Positions 1-9,146 of a stretch of 64,000 bases of DNA are shown here, piece by piece (positions within the stretch are counted from its first letter, which is position 1; each line of letters opens with the position of its first letter). This stretch comes from Ideonella paludis (GTDB lineage Bacteria; Pseudomonadota; Gammaproteobacteria; Burkholderiales; Burkholderiaceae_C): contig NZ_JAGQDG010000004.1 in assembly GCF_018069865.1 (NCBI RefSeq), positions 496,001 through 560,000 on the forward strand. The letters are read 5' to 3'. The position numbers and the translations under genes were made by a program. The notes under the pieces are model-generated. The model was not told the origin of the DNA. It saw only the letters and a program-made list of their open reading frames with translations, and did no database searches.

Positions 1-112
1 GTATTCCAATCATGCTTCAAACCCTATACACAATCACCCCGACTGGGTTTACCGTCTGGGTTCTGCACCACGCTGCTCACCCCTTCCCTTCAGCCTTTTC
101 CCCTCGACCACC

Positions 113-1699
113 ATGGCCCCACACGACACCCCGCGCCCTTTGCGATTCGTCTTCCGAGGCCAGGTGGTGGAGATCCCCCGAGGAAACCCGCAGCAAACCG
201 TGTTGCAGTGGTTGCGCGAAGACCAGCACGCCTGTGGCACCAAAGAAGGCTGCGCCGAGGGCGACTGTGGCGCTTGCACCGTGATCGTGGCGGAATTGGC
301 CGACGATGCAGAAGGCTCTGCGGCCGTGCACGCCGATGGCCTGGCCCTGCGCACCGTGAACGCCTGCATCCGCTTTTTGCCCACCTTGGACGGCAAAGCC
401 TTGCTGACCGTGGAAGACCTTTCCCCGCCCGATGGGCCGCTGCACCCCGCACAAGAGGCTCTGGTGCGCTGCCACGGCAGCCAATGCGGCTTTTGTACCC
501 CCGGCTTCACCATGACCCTAGCGGCCTTGCACGAGCATCATGCCCGCGCGGGCACCCAGCCCAGCCGTGCTGCAGTGAGTGAGGCGCTCTCTGGCAACCT
601 CTGCCGCTGCACCGGCTACAGGCCCATCGTCGACGCCGGCCTGCAGATGTTGCCGGCGGGCGGCAGCGCCCCGGCCTTGCCCTTGCAGGGCGTGCGCGAA
701 CAATTGCAGAGCCTGCACAAGCTGCACAGTGGCCACACCCTGCACTGGCCGCACAGCGACACCCCGTTTTGGGCCCCGCGCAGCGAAGACGACTTGGCCG
801 CACTGCGCCTGGCCCACCCCGACGCCCGCCTGGTGGCCGGCGCCACCGATGTGGGCCTGTGGGTGACCAAACAGATGCGCACCCTGCCCGGCATGATCTG
901 GCTGGGCGATGTGGCCAGCCTGCGCCAGATGCAGGAGCGCGAAGGCAGCTTGCTGATCGGCGCTGGCGTGCCCTTGGAAGACGCTTGGCAAGCCCTGGCC
1001 CGCCATTGGCCCACGCTGGCAGAGATGGGCCAGCGTTTTGCCGGGCCGCCTGTGCGGCATGCCGGCACCCTGGTGGGTAACCTGGCCAATGGCTCGCCCA
1101 TTGGGGACGCTGCGCCGGTCTTGATCGCCCTGGGCGCTCGCCTGCATTTGCGGCGCGGCGAAGAGCAGCGCAGCCTGCTGCTGCAAGACTTCTACCTCGA
1201 CTACATGAAGAACCAGTTGCAGCGCGGCGAGTTCATCACCGGCGTCAGCGTGCCGCTGGACACCCGCGCCAGCGCCCCGCCCGGACAGCCAGGCTGGCAG
1301 GTGCAGGCACACAAGCTCTCCAAGCGCTGGGACTGCGACATCAGCGCGGTGAGCGCGAGCTTTGCACTGCGGCTGGACGGCAGCGGCGACGAGGCCCGCA
1401 TTGCCGACGTGCGCTTGGCTTTTGGCGGCATGGCCGGCGTCGTCAAGCGCGCGGCGCACACCGAGGCCGCGCTGCGCGGCCAAGCCTGGACCGAGGCCAC
1501 GCTGAAGGCCGCCCAAGCCGCCCTGACCCAAGACTTCAGCCCCCTGACCGACCTGCGCGCCAGCCGCGACTACCGCCAGCAAGGCTGCGCCGCGCTGCTG
1601 CAACGCCTGTGGCTGGCAACCCGGCCGACGAACCCGCTGCCTGCGTCCGCGTGGCGCATCAACGCCGTGACAGCCCATCGCACCGAGGAGGCCCTGTGA
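113..1699 (+). CDS. xdhA: Xanthine dehydrogenase small (Fe-S/FAD) subunit XdhA
   Basis: A 528-residue protein that carries the iron-sulfur and FAD half of xanthine dehydrogenase, oxidising hypoxanthine and xanthine to urate in purine breakdown. The N-terminus is a plant-type [2Fe-2S] ferredoxin domain (Cys47, Cys52, Cys55, Cys85). The second [2Fe-2S] domain follows with CGFC near 125-128 and CRC at 164-166. From about residue 230 comes the FAD-binding domain (VAGATD, then GNLANGSPIGD) and a CO-dehydrogenase-type C-terminal domain. The ATG has no obvious Shine-Dalgarno. Its stop overlaps the xdhB start, so the two subunits are probably translationally coupled. The order xdhA-xdhB-xdhC is the usual proteobacterial one. 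Confidence 0.95.
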   Translation: MAPHDTPRPLRFVFRGQVVEIPRGNPQQTVLQWLREDQHACGTKEGCAEGDCGACTVIVAELADDAEGSAAVHADGLALRTVNACIRFLPTLDGKALLTVEDLSPPDGPLHPAQEALVRCHGSQCGFCTPGFTMTLAALHEHHARAGTQPSRAAVSEALSGNLCRCTGYRPIVDAGLQMLPAGGSAPALPLQGVREQLQSLHKLHSGHTLHWPHSDTPFWAPRSEDDLAALRLAHPDARLVAGATDVGLWVTKQMRTLPGMIWLGDVASLRQMQEREGSLLIGAGVPLEDAWQALARHWPTLAEMGQRFAGPPVRHAGTLVGNLANGSPIGDAAPVLIALGARLHLRRGEEQRSLLLQDFYLDYMKNQLQRGEFITGVSVPLDTRASAPPGQPGWQVQAHKLSKRWDCDISAVSASFALRLDGSGDEARIADVRLAFGGMAGVVKRAAHTEAALRGQAWTEATLKAAQAALTQDFSPLTDLRASRDYRQQGCAALLQRLWLATRPTNPLPASAWRINAVTAHRTEEAL

Positions 1700-4032
1700 T
1701 GGGCGCGGTTCACACCACAGGCCCGGTGGGCCAGTCCCTGCCGCACGAATCGGCCCTGGGCCATGTCACCGGGCGCTCGGCCTATGTCGATGACTTGCCC
1801 GAGCTGCAAGGCACGCTGCATGCCGCCTTAGGCCTCTCGCCCGTGGCGCATGGCCGCTTGCTGGGCATTGATGTGGCCGCGCTCAAAGCCCAGCCGGGCG
1901 TGGTGGCGGTGTTCACCGCTGAGGACATCCCCGGCCCCAACGACTGTGGCCCCATCGTGCATGACGACCCCATCTTGGCCCAGGGCGAGCTGCGCTACCT
2001 GGGCCAGCCGGTGTTTGCGGTGGTGGCGCAGACGCGCGACGCTGCCCGCCGCGCGGCGGCCCTCGCCGCCAAAGTCATCCAGCACGAGCCCTTGCCTGCG
2101 CGCTTCTCACTGCGCGAGGCCCATGCATCCGGCGAGCATGTGGTGCCGCCCATGCGCTTGGCCCGCAGTGCGTCGGGCGCCGGTGTGGCCAGCGCGATGG
2201 CGCAGGCGCCGCACCGGCTCAGCGGCCAGTTCAGCCTGGGCGGGCAAGAGCAGTTTTATCTGGAAGGGCAGATCTCCTATGCCGCACCGCAAGACGACGG
2301 CGGCCTGAAGATTTGGTGCTCCACCCAGCACCCCAGCGAGATGCAGGCCCTGGTGGCCCATGCCCTGGCCTGGCCGCAGCACCAAGTGCAGGTGGAGTGC
2401 CGCCGCATGGGCGGTGGCTTTGGCGGCAAAGAGTCTCAGTCGGCCTTGTTTGCCTGCGTGGCCGGCCTGGCCGCTGCGCGGCTGCGCCGGCCGGTGAAGC
2501 TGCGCCCAGACCGCGATGACGACATGCTCATCACCGGCCGCCGCCACGGCTTTGAGTTTGATTGGGCCGTGGGCTTTGACGACGCAGGCCGCCTCTTGGC
2601 CCTGGACGTGACCCTGCTGGGCCATGCCGGGCATTCGGCCGACCTCTCGCCGCCCGTGATGACCCGCGCGCTGTGCCACATCGACAACGCGTACTGGCTG
2701 CCCGAGGTCTCGCTGCTGGGCGCCCTGCCCCGCACCCACACCCAAAGCAACACGGCCTTCCGCGGCTTTGGTGGGCCGCAAGGCGCGCTGATCACCGAAG
2801 TCATCATCGACCACATCGCCCGCCACTTGCAGATAGACCCGCTGGCCGTGCGCCAAGCCAATTGGTATGGCCAAGATGGCGACGGCGAGCGCAACACCAC
2901 GCCCTATGGCCAGAAGGTGGTGGACAACGTCATGCCGGCCCTGGCGGCGGAGCTGGTGGAGCAGGCCCGCTATACCCAGCGCCGCGCTGACATCGCCACC
3001 TTCAATGCGCACAGCCCGGTGCTCAAGAAAGGCCTGGCGCTGACCCCGGTGAAGTTCGGCATCTCGTTCAACGTCAACCACTTCAACCAAGCGGGCGCGC
3101 TGGTGCATGTCTACACCGACGGCACGGTGCTGGTGAACCACGGCGGCTGCGAAATGGGCCAAGGCCTGCACACCAAGGTGGCGCAGGTGGTGGCGCATGA
3201 GCTGGGGCTGGAGCTGACCCAGGTGCGCATCACCGCCACTGACACCAGCAAAGTGGCCAACACCTCGGCCACCGCTGCCTCCACAGGGGCCGACCTGAAC
3301 GGCAAGGCGGCTCAAGACGCAGCGCGCAAGATCCGTGAGCGACTGGCCGCTTTGGTGGCCACCGGCTGGGGCTGTGCGGCGGCTGATATTGCCTTTAGAC
3401 AAGGCCAGCTCCACGGCCCCCGGGGCCAAAGCCTGAGCTTCAAAGACGCCGTGGGCCAGGCCTATCTGGCGCGCGTGCAGTTGTGGGCCGATGGCTTCTA
3501 CGCCACGCCCGGCCTGCACTGGGACCGCCAAACCTTGAACGGCCGGCCCTTCTATTACTTTGCCTATGGCGCAGCGGTCAGCGAAGTGCTGCTCGACACC
3601 CTGACCGGCGAGTGGAAGCTGCTGCGTGCCGACCTGCTGCACGATGTGGGCCAGTCGCTCAACCCGGCTTTGGACATCGGGCAAATTGAGGGCGCCTTTG
3701 TGCAAGGCATGGGCTGGCTGACCACGGAAGAGCTGGTCTGGCACCCGCAGACGGGCAAGCTGCTGACGCATGCGCCCTCAACCTACAAAATCCCCACAGC
3801 CAATGATGTGCCCGAGGCCTTGCACACCCGCTTGTTTGCCAACCGCAATGTGGAGGACACCATCCACCGCAGCAAAGCCGTGGGTGAACCCCCGCTGCTC
3901 TTGGCCTTCAGCGTGTTCTTGGCCCTACGCGACGCCGTGGCGGCCTGTGGTGCGCCCGGCTGCCAGCCACCGCTCTCGGCCCCGGCCACGCCCGAGGCCT
4001 TGCTGCGGGCGATCCATGCCGTCCAAGCCTGA
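1699..4032 (+). CDS. xdhB: Xanthine dehydrogenase molybdopterin subunit XdhB
   Basis: The large molybdenum-cofactor subunit that holds the purine oxidation site. I chose the ATG that shares its A with the xdhA stop (TGATG), preceded by GAGGAG, giving 777 residues, normal for XdhB; an open frame continues further upstream inside xdhA but has no support. Family motifs are GGGFGGKE at 238-245, RGFGGPQG at about 355-362, and the C-terminal GEPP loop, whose Glu730 matches the catalytic glutamate of the xanthine oxidase family. With XdhA it forms the cytoplasmic heterotetramer, and XdhC just downstream supplies the sulfurated cofactor. Confidence 0.95.
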   Translation: MGAVHTTGPVGQSLPHESALGHVTGRSAYVDDLPELQGTLHAALGLSPVAHGRLLGIDVAALKAQPGVVAVFTAEDIPGPNDCGPIVHDDPILAQGELRYLGQPVFAVVAQTRDAARRAAALAAKVIQHEPLPARFSLREAHASGEHVVPPMRLARSASGAGVASAMAQAPHRLSGQFSLGGQEQFYLEGQISYAAPQDDGGLKIWCSTQHPSEMQALVAHALAWPQHQVQVECRRMGGGFGGKESQSALFACVAGLAAARLRRPVKLRPDRDDDMLITGRRHGFEFDWAVGFDDAGRLLALDVTLLGHAGHSADLSPPVMTRALCHIDNAYWLPEVSLLGALPRTHTQSNTAFRGFGGPQGALITEVIIDHIARHLQIDPLAVRQANWYGQDGDGERNTTPYGQKVVDNVMPALAAELVEQARYTQRRADIATFNAHSPVLKKGLALTPVKFGISFNVNHFNQAGALVHVYTDGTVLVNHGGCEMGQGLHTKVAQVVAHELGLELTQVRITATDTSKVANTSATAASTGADLNGKAAQDAARKIRERLAALVATGWGCAAADIAFRQGQLHGPRGQSLSFKDAVGQAYLARVQLWADGFYATPGLHWDRQTLNGRPFYYFAYGAAVSEVLLDTLTGEWKLLRADLLHDVGQSLNPALDIGQIEGAFVQGMGWLTTEELVWHPQTGKLLTHAPSTYKIPTANDVPEALHTRLFANRNVEDTIHRSKAVGEPPLLLAFSVFLALRDAVAACGAPGCQPPLSAPATPEALLRAIHAVQA

Positions 4033-4049
4033 AGGGCACGTTCAACGCC

Positions 4050-4859
4050 ATGATTGCGGCTCCTGAGCTGTCCCTGGCCACCGCCGAAGCCTGGTTAGCC
4101 CGTGGGGAGGCCGCCCTGCTGCTGCGGGTGGGCGCGACCCGAGGCTCAGTGCCGCGCGAACAAGGCACCACCATGCTGGTGAGCGCCAGCGAGGTGGCCG
4201 GGACCATTGGCGGCGGCCACCTGGAATGGCAGGCGATTGCCCGCGCCCGCGAGGCATTGGCCCAAGGGCGGGCCGAGCCCGAGGTCTGGAGCGTCAGCTT
4301 AGGGCCCAGCTTGGGCCAATGCTGTGGCGGCGCCTTGAGCCTGCACTTTGAGCCCCTCAGCACCCAGAGCCTGGCGGCCTGGGCCAGCCCACCGCCGCGC
4401 TTCAGGCTGCAGCTCTATGGCGCGGGCCATGTGGGCCGGGCCATTGTGCAGGCCTGCGCCACCCTGCCCTGCACAGTGCGCTGGCTGGATGAGCGCGACG
4501 CTGAGTTCCCAGCCGCCCCCCTGCCCGCCCACATCCACACCGTGGCCGCCCAGCCTCTAGAGGACGAAGTGGCCGATGCGCAGCCCGGCGACTTCCACCT
4601 CATCCTGACCCACAGCCATGCCTTAGATTTGGCGTTAGCCCATGCGGTGCTGCAACGCGGTGACGCCGGCTGGCTGGGCCTGATTGGCTCTGCCACCAAG
4701 CGCGCGCGCTTCGAGCACCGCCTGGCCGAGCGGGGGCACAGCCCTGAGGCACTGGCCCAGATGGTGTGCCCCATTGGCCTGCCCGGCATCAGCGGCAAAG
4801 AGCCGGGCGTGATTGCGGCCTCAGTGGTGGCGCAGATGCTCCTGCACCGCGGCACCTAA
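4050..4859 (+). CDS. xdhC: Xanthine dehydrogenase accessory protein XdhC
   Basis: A 269-residue chaperone that in this family binds molybdenum cofactor, promotes its sulfuration and inserts it into XdhB. The N-terminal XdhC/CoxI domain shows RGSVPRE and GGGHLEW, followed by a GQCCGG motif. A Rossmann-like half begins with GAGHVGRA near residue 123 and includes the late LIGSATKRARF motif. It starts 17 bases after xdhB on the same strand, completing an xdhABC operon. No purine regulator or guanine deaminase gene lies in the window. Confidence 0.93.
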   Translation: MIAAPELSLATAEAWLARGEAALLLRVGATRGSVPREQGTTMLVSASEVAGTIGGGHLEWQAIARAREALAQGRAEPEVWSVSLGPSLGQCCGGALSLHFEPLSTQSLAAWASPPPRFRLQLYGAGHVGRAIVQACATLPCTVRWLDERDAEFPAAPLPAHIHTVAAQPLEDEVADAQPGDFHLILTHSHALDLALAHAVLQRGDAGWLGLIGSATKRARFEHRLAERGHSPEALAQMVCPIGLPGISGKEPGVIAASVVAQMLLHRGT

Positions 4860-4884
4860 GCCCGCGCGTACAGCCCGCTCTGTA

Positions 4885-5421
4885 TCAAAAGCCCGAGCCC
4901 GGCAGCGCCAGAAACGCCTCCTCTTCAGGCATAGAGGGCCGCCCCAAGATCGCGTTGCGGTGCGGATAGCGGCCAAAGCGGTCGACGATGGCTTTGTGGC
5001 GCAGCTCAAATTCATGGCTAGACGCGGAGGCATGCGCCTTGAACAAAGGCTCGGCCACCGCATGAACAGCGGCTGATTCGCTGTGCATATAGGGCAGCAG
5101 CAAGAAGTTGCGCTGACGCTCTTCCAGCGCTTGCAGCGCACCGGCAGCCACGGCCTCTTGGGCCAGGGCCAGCGCCATCGCATCTTGCGCAAAGGCCTGC
5201 GGGGTTTGGCGATAGACATTGCGCGAGAACTGGTCGAGCACAATGATCTCGGCCAAGCGCCCCTGCGCCGTGGCCCGCCAGGCCCACAGCTCGCCCGCCG
5301 CAGCCTGCTTCATCACGCCCTCAAAGCGCTGACGGATCAGCGCATCAAAAGCGCTGTCGGTGGCAAACCAAAGGCGGGGCTCAATCTCTTCAAACCAAAA
5401 CGAAAGAACGGTGGTGTGCAT
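4885..5421 (-). CDS. DUF924 family protein
   Basis: A 178-residue cytoplasmic protein of the DUF924 family, whose structure is TPR-like and whose function is not established. Diagnostic stretches are the N-terminal LSFWFEE, the LDQFSRNVYR motif and the C-terminal RYPHRNAILGR motif with FLALPGSGF at the end. The length is typical. It converges with xdhC, with only about 25 bases between the stops and no clear terminator hairpin. Confidence 0.85.
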   Translation of the reverse strand: MHTTVLSFWFEEIEPRLWFATDSAFDALIRQRFEGVMKQAAAGELWAWRATAQGRLAEIIVLDQFSRNVYRQTPQAFAQDAMALALAQEAVAAGALQALEERQRNFLLLPYMHSESAAVHAVAEPLFKAHASASSHEFELRHKAIVDRFGRYPHRNAILGRPSMPEEEAFLALPGSGF

Positions 5422-5613
5422 GGGCTTCCCAAAAACAGGTGTGGCTGCATTTCACCTCTTTGGTGCACTGAACTGTGGCCGCGAGCCTTGAAAAGACCCC
5501 TCAAGCGTGGGGGATCCAGCCCCCTGGCGCGCGGAAAGCCCGCCTTGCCCCCGCAGTGGCAGACAGAATGCGCCCTGTTTGGCCTCTCCGGGGCTGAGTA
5601 GAGGAAGGCGAAC

Positions 5614-6402
5614 GTGGCACTGGATTGGATGAACTCCCTGGCAGGCTTGCTGGTGGGCTTGGTGGTGGGTGTGACCGGCGTGGGCGGCGGCGCCCTGATG
5701 ACGCCGATCTTGGTGCTGGTGTTTGGCGTGTCGCCGCAGACGGCTGTCGGCACTGACCTGCTTTATGCCTCGATCACCAAAATGTTTGGGGTGGGCGTGC
5801 ACCACAACCATGGCACCGTGGACTGGGAGGTGGTCAAGCGCCTGGCTTGGGGCAGCCTGCCTGCGGCCGCACTGACCTTGGCCTGGATGAGCTTCTCGGG
5901 GGCCAACCGCGTCAAGAGCGGCCTCATCATCGACATGGTGGGCGTGATGCTCATCGTCACCGCCCTGGGCATTGTGTTCAAAGACCAGTTGCAGGGCCTG
6001 GGGCGCAAGATACGCGTCACCAACTCCGAGCAGTTCAAGCATGTGCAGCCGGTGCTGACGGTCTTGGGCGGTGTGGTGCTGGGCGTGCTGGTCACCCTGA
6101 CCTCGATTGGGGCCGGCGCCCTGGGCACGGTGATGCTGGTCTACCTCTACCCGCTGCGCCTGACCCCCTCCAAGCTGGTGGGCACCGACCTGGCCCACGC
6201 CATCCCCCTGGCCATGATCGCGGGCCTGGGCCATCTGACCATGGGCAATGTGGACTACGCCCTCTTGCTCAGCCTGCTGGTCGGCTCCATCCCCGGCGTG
6301 CTGATCGGCGCGCTCATCAGCACCCGCGCCCCCTTGGCGCTGATCCGCTATGCGATCGCCATCGTGCTGGGGGCGGTGGCGGTGAAGATGCTGATGCTGT
6401 GA
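5614..6402 (+). CDS. TauE/SafE family sulfite/anion exporter
   Basis: A 262-residue inner-membrane protein of the TauE/SafE (TSUP) family, which exports sulfite, sulfoacetate or related organosulfur anions. Two similar halves each carry a glycine-rich motif (GVTGVGGGALMTPIL near the N-terminus, TSIGAGALGTVMLVYLYP in the second half), with about eight hydrophobic helices. Translation most likely begins at GTG, since GAGGAAGG lies five bases upstream and the next ATG would remove part of helix 1. The substrate cannot be deduced because no sulfonate genes are adjacent. Confidence 0.88.
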   Translation: MALDWMNSLAGLLVGLVVGVTGVGGGALMTPILVLVFGVSPQTAVGTDLLYASITKMFGVGVHHNHGTVDWEVVKRLAWGSLPAAALTLAWMSFSGANRVKSGLIIDMVGVMLIVTALGIVFKDQLQGLGRKIRVTNSEQFKHVQPVLTVLGGVVLGVLVTLTSIGAGALGTVMLVYLYPLRLTPSKLVGTDLAHAIPLAMIAGLGHLTMGNVDYALLLSLLVGSIPGVLIGALISTRAPLALIRYAIAIVLGAVAVKMLML

Positions 6403-6409
6403 GGCTCAG

Positions 6410-6775
6410 GTGGAGCTGCTGCTGTCGGGCTTGACCCTTTATCTGCCCGTTCTGCTCGCAACGGGCTTGGCCTTCAGACCTGGGCATCGACTTGAGCGAC
6501 CCTGGACCTTCGTGCTGGTCGCCCCTGCGATTGGCTATGGCCTGGCGGTGATGACCGTACTGGGTGTGGAGGCGCCCTTGAGCGTGCTCCACATGCTGCT
6601 GATCCCGACCTTGGAAACACAGGGACTGGACTTGGCTTGGTGGAACCACAGCGTGCGGTGGTTCAATGACCACACGGTCCTCTTGCACGTCATTGGCGGA
6701 GTGGGCTTGAGCGTGGGCTCCACCGTGCTACTCCTTCGACGCTGGCCTCAGATACTCAAGGCCGTTGGACCCTGA
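6410..6775 (+). CDS. Small membrane protein of unknown function
   Basis: A 121-residue protein starting at GTG seven bases after the TauE-like gene. It has three hydrophobic spans (about residues 5-20, 33-55 and 92-110) and a central segment rich in Trp and His (WWNHSVRWFNDH). I recognise no family. Close same-strand spacing suggests co-transcription with the exporter. The GTG start is uncertain; an ATG exists only well inside the frame. Third-position GC resembles the neighbours, so it is probably a real gene. Confidence 0.55.
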   Translation: MELLLSGLTLYLPVLLATGLAFRPGHRLERPWTFVLVAPAIGYGLAVMTVLGVEAPLSVLHMLLIPTLETQGLDLAWWNHSVRWFNDHTVLLHVIGGVGLSVGSTVLLLRRWPQILKAVGP

Positions 6776-6851
6776 GCTAGGTTCATGATCCCGAATCTCA
6801 GGCACCAAGTGCGCGGCTCTATCTACCGCAGACCCGCTGCCATCATCTGCA

Positions 6852-6887
6852 GCTGAGCTGCGTACTCGAAGAGATGCGCAGCTCAGC
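6852..6887. terminator. Strong inverted repeat between convergent genes
   Basis: An 11-bp perfect inverted repeat (GCTGAGCTGCG at 6852-6862, CGCAGCTCAGC at 6877-6887) encloses a small CTC-GAA-GAG hairpin. It lies between the convergent membrane protein and quinone oxidoreductase genes. There is no T tract on either side, so it may stop or stabilise both transcripts rather than act as a textbook intrinsic terminator. Confidence 0.5.
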
Positions 6888-6907
6888 GACGCGTCCACAA
6901 ATCACCT

Positions 6908-7900
6908 TCACACCGTCAAGATGGTGCACCCCGTGGTCTTGCGGGCTTCCAGGTCGCGGTGGGCTTGGGCCACGTCTTCGAGTTTGTAGCGTTGGTCGAT
7001 GCGGATCTTGACTTGGCCGCTGGTGACCATGGCGAACAAATCGTCGGCCATGGCTTGGGTGCGTTCGCGGGTGGCGATGTGGGTGAAGAGGGTTGGGCGG
7101 GTCACATAGAGCGAGCCCTTGGCGGCCAGCACGCCGATGTCCAGCGGTGGCACTTTGCCCGAGGCATTGCCGTAGGTGGCCAAGAGGCCAAAGGGCTGGA
7201 GGCAATCCAGGCTCTTCATAAAGGTGTCGGCGCCCACCGAGTCGTAAACCGCCTTCACGCCCTGGCCGCCGGTGATGGCTTTGACCCGCGCGACAAAATC
7301 TTCGCTGCGGTAGTTGATGGTGTGGCTGGCACCCAGCTCACGCGCCAGCGCGCATTTGTCGTCGCTGCCGGCCGTGCCAATCATCTGCAGGCCCATGGCT
7401 TTGGCCCATTGGCAGGCGATCAGGCCCACACCGCCCGCAGCGGCGTGGAAGAGGATGAAGTCACCCGCCTTGAGGCCGCCTTGGGGTTGGGTTTGGCGCA
7501 GCAGGTATTGGGTGGTCAGGCCCTTGAGCATCATGGCCGCGCCTTCGTCAAAGCTGATGGCGTCGGGCAGCTTGCAGACGCATTTGGCAGGCATCACGCG
7601 GCGCTCGCAATAGCTGCCGGGGGGCTGGCTGGCATAGGCGGCGCGGTCGCCCACCTGCAGGTGGCTCACGCCCTCGCCCACGGCTTCGACCACGCCTGCG
7701 CCCTCCATGCCCAGGGCCAGCGGCAGCGGGTTGCCGTAAAGGCCGGTGCGCTGATACACATCGATGTAGTTCAGGCCCACCGCGTGGTGGCGGATGCGGA
7801 TCTCGCCGGGGCCGGGCTCGCCCACCTCGGTGTGCACCAGTTCAAGCTGTTCGGGGCCACCATAGGCTTGGATGCGGATGGCGCGGCTGGAGTGGGTCAT
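6908..7900 (-). CDS. qor: NADPH:quinone oxidoreductase (zinc-less MDR family)
   Basis: A 330-residue cytoplasmic reductase related to E. coli QorA, using NADPH to reduce quinones. The N-terminal GroES-like half shows GLNYIDVYQRTGLY and GMEGAGVVEAVG. The Rossmann half carries HAAAGGVGLIACQWAK and the NADPH-binding segment GTAGSDDKCALA. The start is the ATG at 7898-7900 with AGGAG immediately upstream. The frame stays open to 8002, but that extension runs through the palindromic element at 7919-8031 and is not family sequence. Confidence 0.92.
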   Translation of the reverse strand: MTHSSRAIRIQAYGGPEQLELVHTEVGEPGPGEIRIRHHAVGLNYIDVYQRTGLYGNPLPLALGMEGAGVVEAVGEGVSHLQVGDRAAYASQPPGSYCERRVMPAKCVCKLPDAISFDEGAAMMLKGLTTQYLLRQTQPQGGLKAGDFILFHAAAGGVGLIACQWAKAMGLQMIGTAGSDDKCALARELGASHTINYRSEDFVARVKAITGGQGVKAVYDSVGADTFMKSLDCLQPFGLLATYGNASGKVPPLDIGVLAAKGSLYVTRPTLFTHIATRERTQAMADDLFAMVTSGQVKIRIDQRYKLEDVAQAHRDLEARKTTGCTILTV

Positions 7901-7918
7901 GGGGATCTCCTGATGTCT

Positions 7919-8031
7919 GATCGGCTCACAAAACTCAGCGCAGCGGTTCTGGCTAGGCGGATCCGGCGCAGACAGTACACGGAGTACGGCAAGCCGGGCC
8001 AACGACGCCAGAAGAGTTTTGTGAGCCGATC
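7919..8031. repeat. 113-bp palindromic element bounded by an 18-bp perfect inverted repeat
   Basis: GATCGGCTCACAAAACTC at 7919-7936 is repeated exactly in inverted orientation at 8014-8031. Inside it, TTCTGGC (7947-7953) pairs with GCCAGAA (8007-8013), CCGGC (7963-7967) pairs with GCCGG (7993-7997), and GTAC is repeated at 7975-7978 and 7984-7987. The whole unit can fold into a long imperfect hairpin. It fills the gap between qor and the metallo-hydrolase and ends one base before the latter's stop codon. The shape resembles dispersed intergenic repeats or short non-autonomous elements; I saw no second copy in this window. Confidence 0.75.
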
Positions 8032-9108
8032 TTATCGTGTGGGCCAGGTGCGGGTTTCGCCGAGGCGCAGGGTGGTAAAGGCATTGTCAGGCACACCAAA
8101 GGCTTGGCGGGCCTGGGCCAGGTCTTTGGGGGCTTGGTCTAGCGGCTCGTCGCACAGGCCCTCAAAGGTGCCCCAGTGCACGCCGACACTTTGCTTGGCG
8201 CCCAGGTCGAGATGGATCTGCGCCGCTTCAGCCGGGTTGATGTGCTGGTTCTTCATGAACCAGCGTGGCTCATAGCAGCCGATAGGCACCAGGGCCAGAT
8301 CGAACCCTCCTTGCGCTTGCTCAGGCTTGAAGTGCGCGCGGATGTCGGCAAAGTCGGGGCTGTAGGCGGTGTCGCCGGTGTAGATCAGATGAAAGTCGGG
8401 CGCCAGGGCTGCAAAGCCGCCCCACAGCGTGGCGCGGCGGTCAAAAGGCGTGCGGCTGGACCAATGCTGGGCGGGGGTGAGGACAAACTCCACCGCGCCC
8501 ACGCGGTGGCGGTCCCACCAGTCCAGCTCCACCACATTCTGAATGCCTTGGTCTTCAAACCACGCCTTCACGCCCAACGGCACGATGAACAGCGGCGCGC
8601 CACCGGCCTGGGCCGCCAGGGCCTGCACAGAGGCCACATCCAGGTGGTCATAGTGGTTGTGGGAGATCAGCACCACGTCGAGCTTGGGCAAGGCCGCCAC
8701 GTCAACCGGCAGTGGCGCCACGCGACGCGGCCCGGCCCACTGCACCGGTGAGGCGCGCTCGGAGAACTGCGGGTCGGTGATGAAGCGCAGGCCGCCCATC
8801 TGCACCAGCATGGTGGAGTGGCCAAGCCAGGTGGTGCTGGGGCCGGGGGCGTTGAAGTCGGGCGTGGCGGTGGGCAGGGGCGGGTCGGGCAGCGGCGGGT
8901 TGCTGCGAGTCGCCTGCCACTTGATGACCTCCCACTGGCTCTTCATCTCATTGCCGCCGTAGCGGTTCTGAAAGCCGGTGGGGGTGTGGTGGGACTTGGC
9001 CGGGTTGTAGGCGGCGTTGTCGGCGGGTTGCGCGGCGGCCCACAAACCGCCACCGGCCAACGCCAAGACCAGCAGCGCCCAGCGCCATTGATTGAATTTC
9101 AAAGCCAT
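8032..9108 (-). CDS. MBL-fold metallo-hydrolase, NAPE-PLD/UlaG-like
   Basis: A 358-residue metallo-beta-lactamase-fold hydrolase. The zinc-binding signature HNHYDH is at residues 150-155, followed by YTGDTAYS and a late VGVHWGTF histidine. The N-terminal 25 residues form a hydrophobic signal or anchor (ALLVLALAGGGLWAA), placing the enzyme in the periplasm or on the inner membrane. TTWLGHST before the HxHxDH motif is characteristic of the group that includes N-acyl-phosphatidylethanolamine phospholipase D and related outer-membrane-associated hydrolases. The real substrate is unknown. Confidence 0.85.
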   Translation of the reverse strand: MALKFNQWRWALLVLALAGGGLWAAAQPADNAAYNPAKSHHTPTGFQNRYGGNEMKSQWEVIKWQATRSNPPLPDPPLPTATPDFNAPGPSTTWLGHSTMLVQMGGLRFITDPQFSERASPVQWAGPRRVAPLPVDVAALPKLDVVLISHNHYDHLDVASVQALAAQAGGAPLFIVPLGVKAWFEDQGIQNVVELDWWDRHRVGAVEFVLTPAQHWSSRTPFDRRATLWGGFAALAPDFHLIYTGDTAYSPDFADIRAHFKPEQAQGGFDLALVPIGCYEPRWFMKNQHINPAEAAQIHLDLGAKQSVGVHWGTFEGLCDEPLDQAPKDLAQARQAFGVPDNAFTTLRLGETRTWPTR

Positions 9109-9146
9109 GGCGGGACTGTAGCGGCTGGCCGCTATGCTTGCAGCCC

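Noticed and set aside
7901-8002. N-terminal extension of the quinone oxidoreductase
   Set aside because: The extra codons are just the palindromic element read through; the ATG at 7900 has AGGAG and matches the family start.
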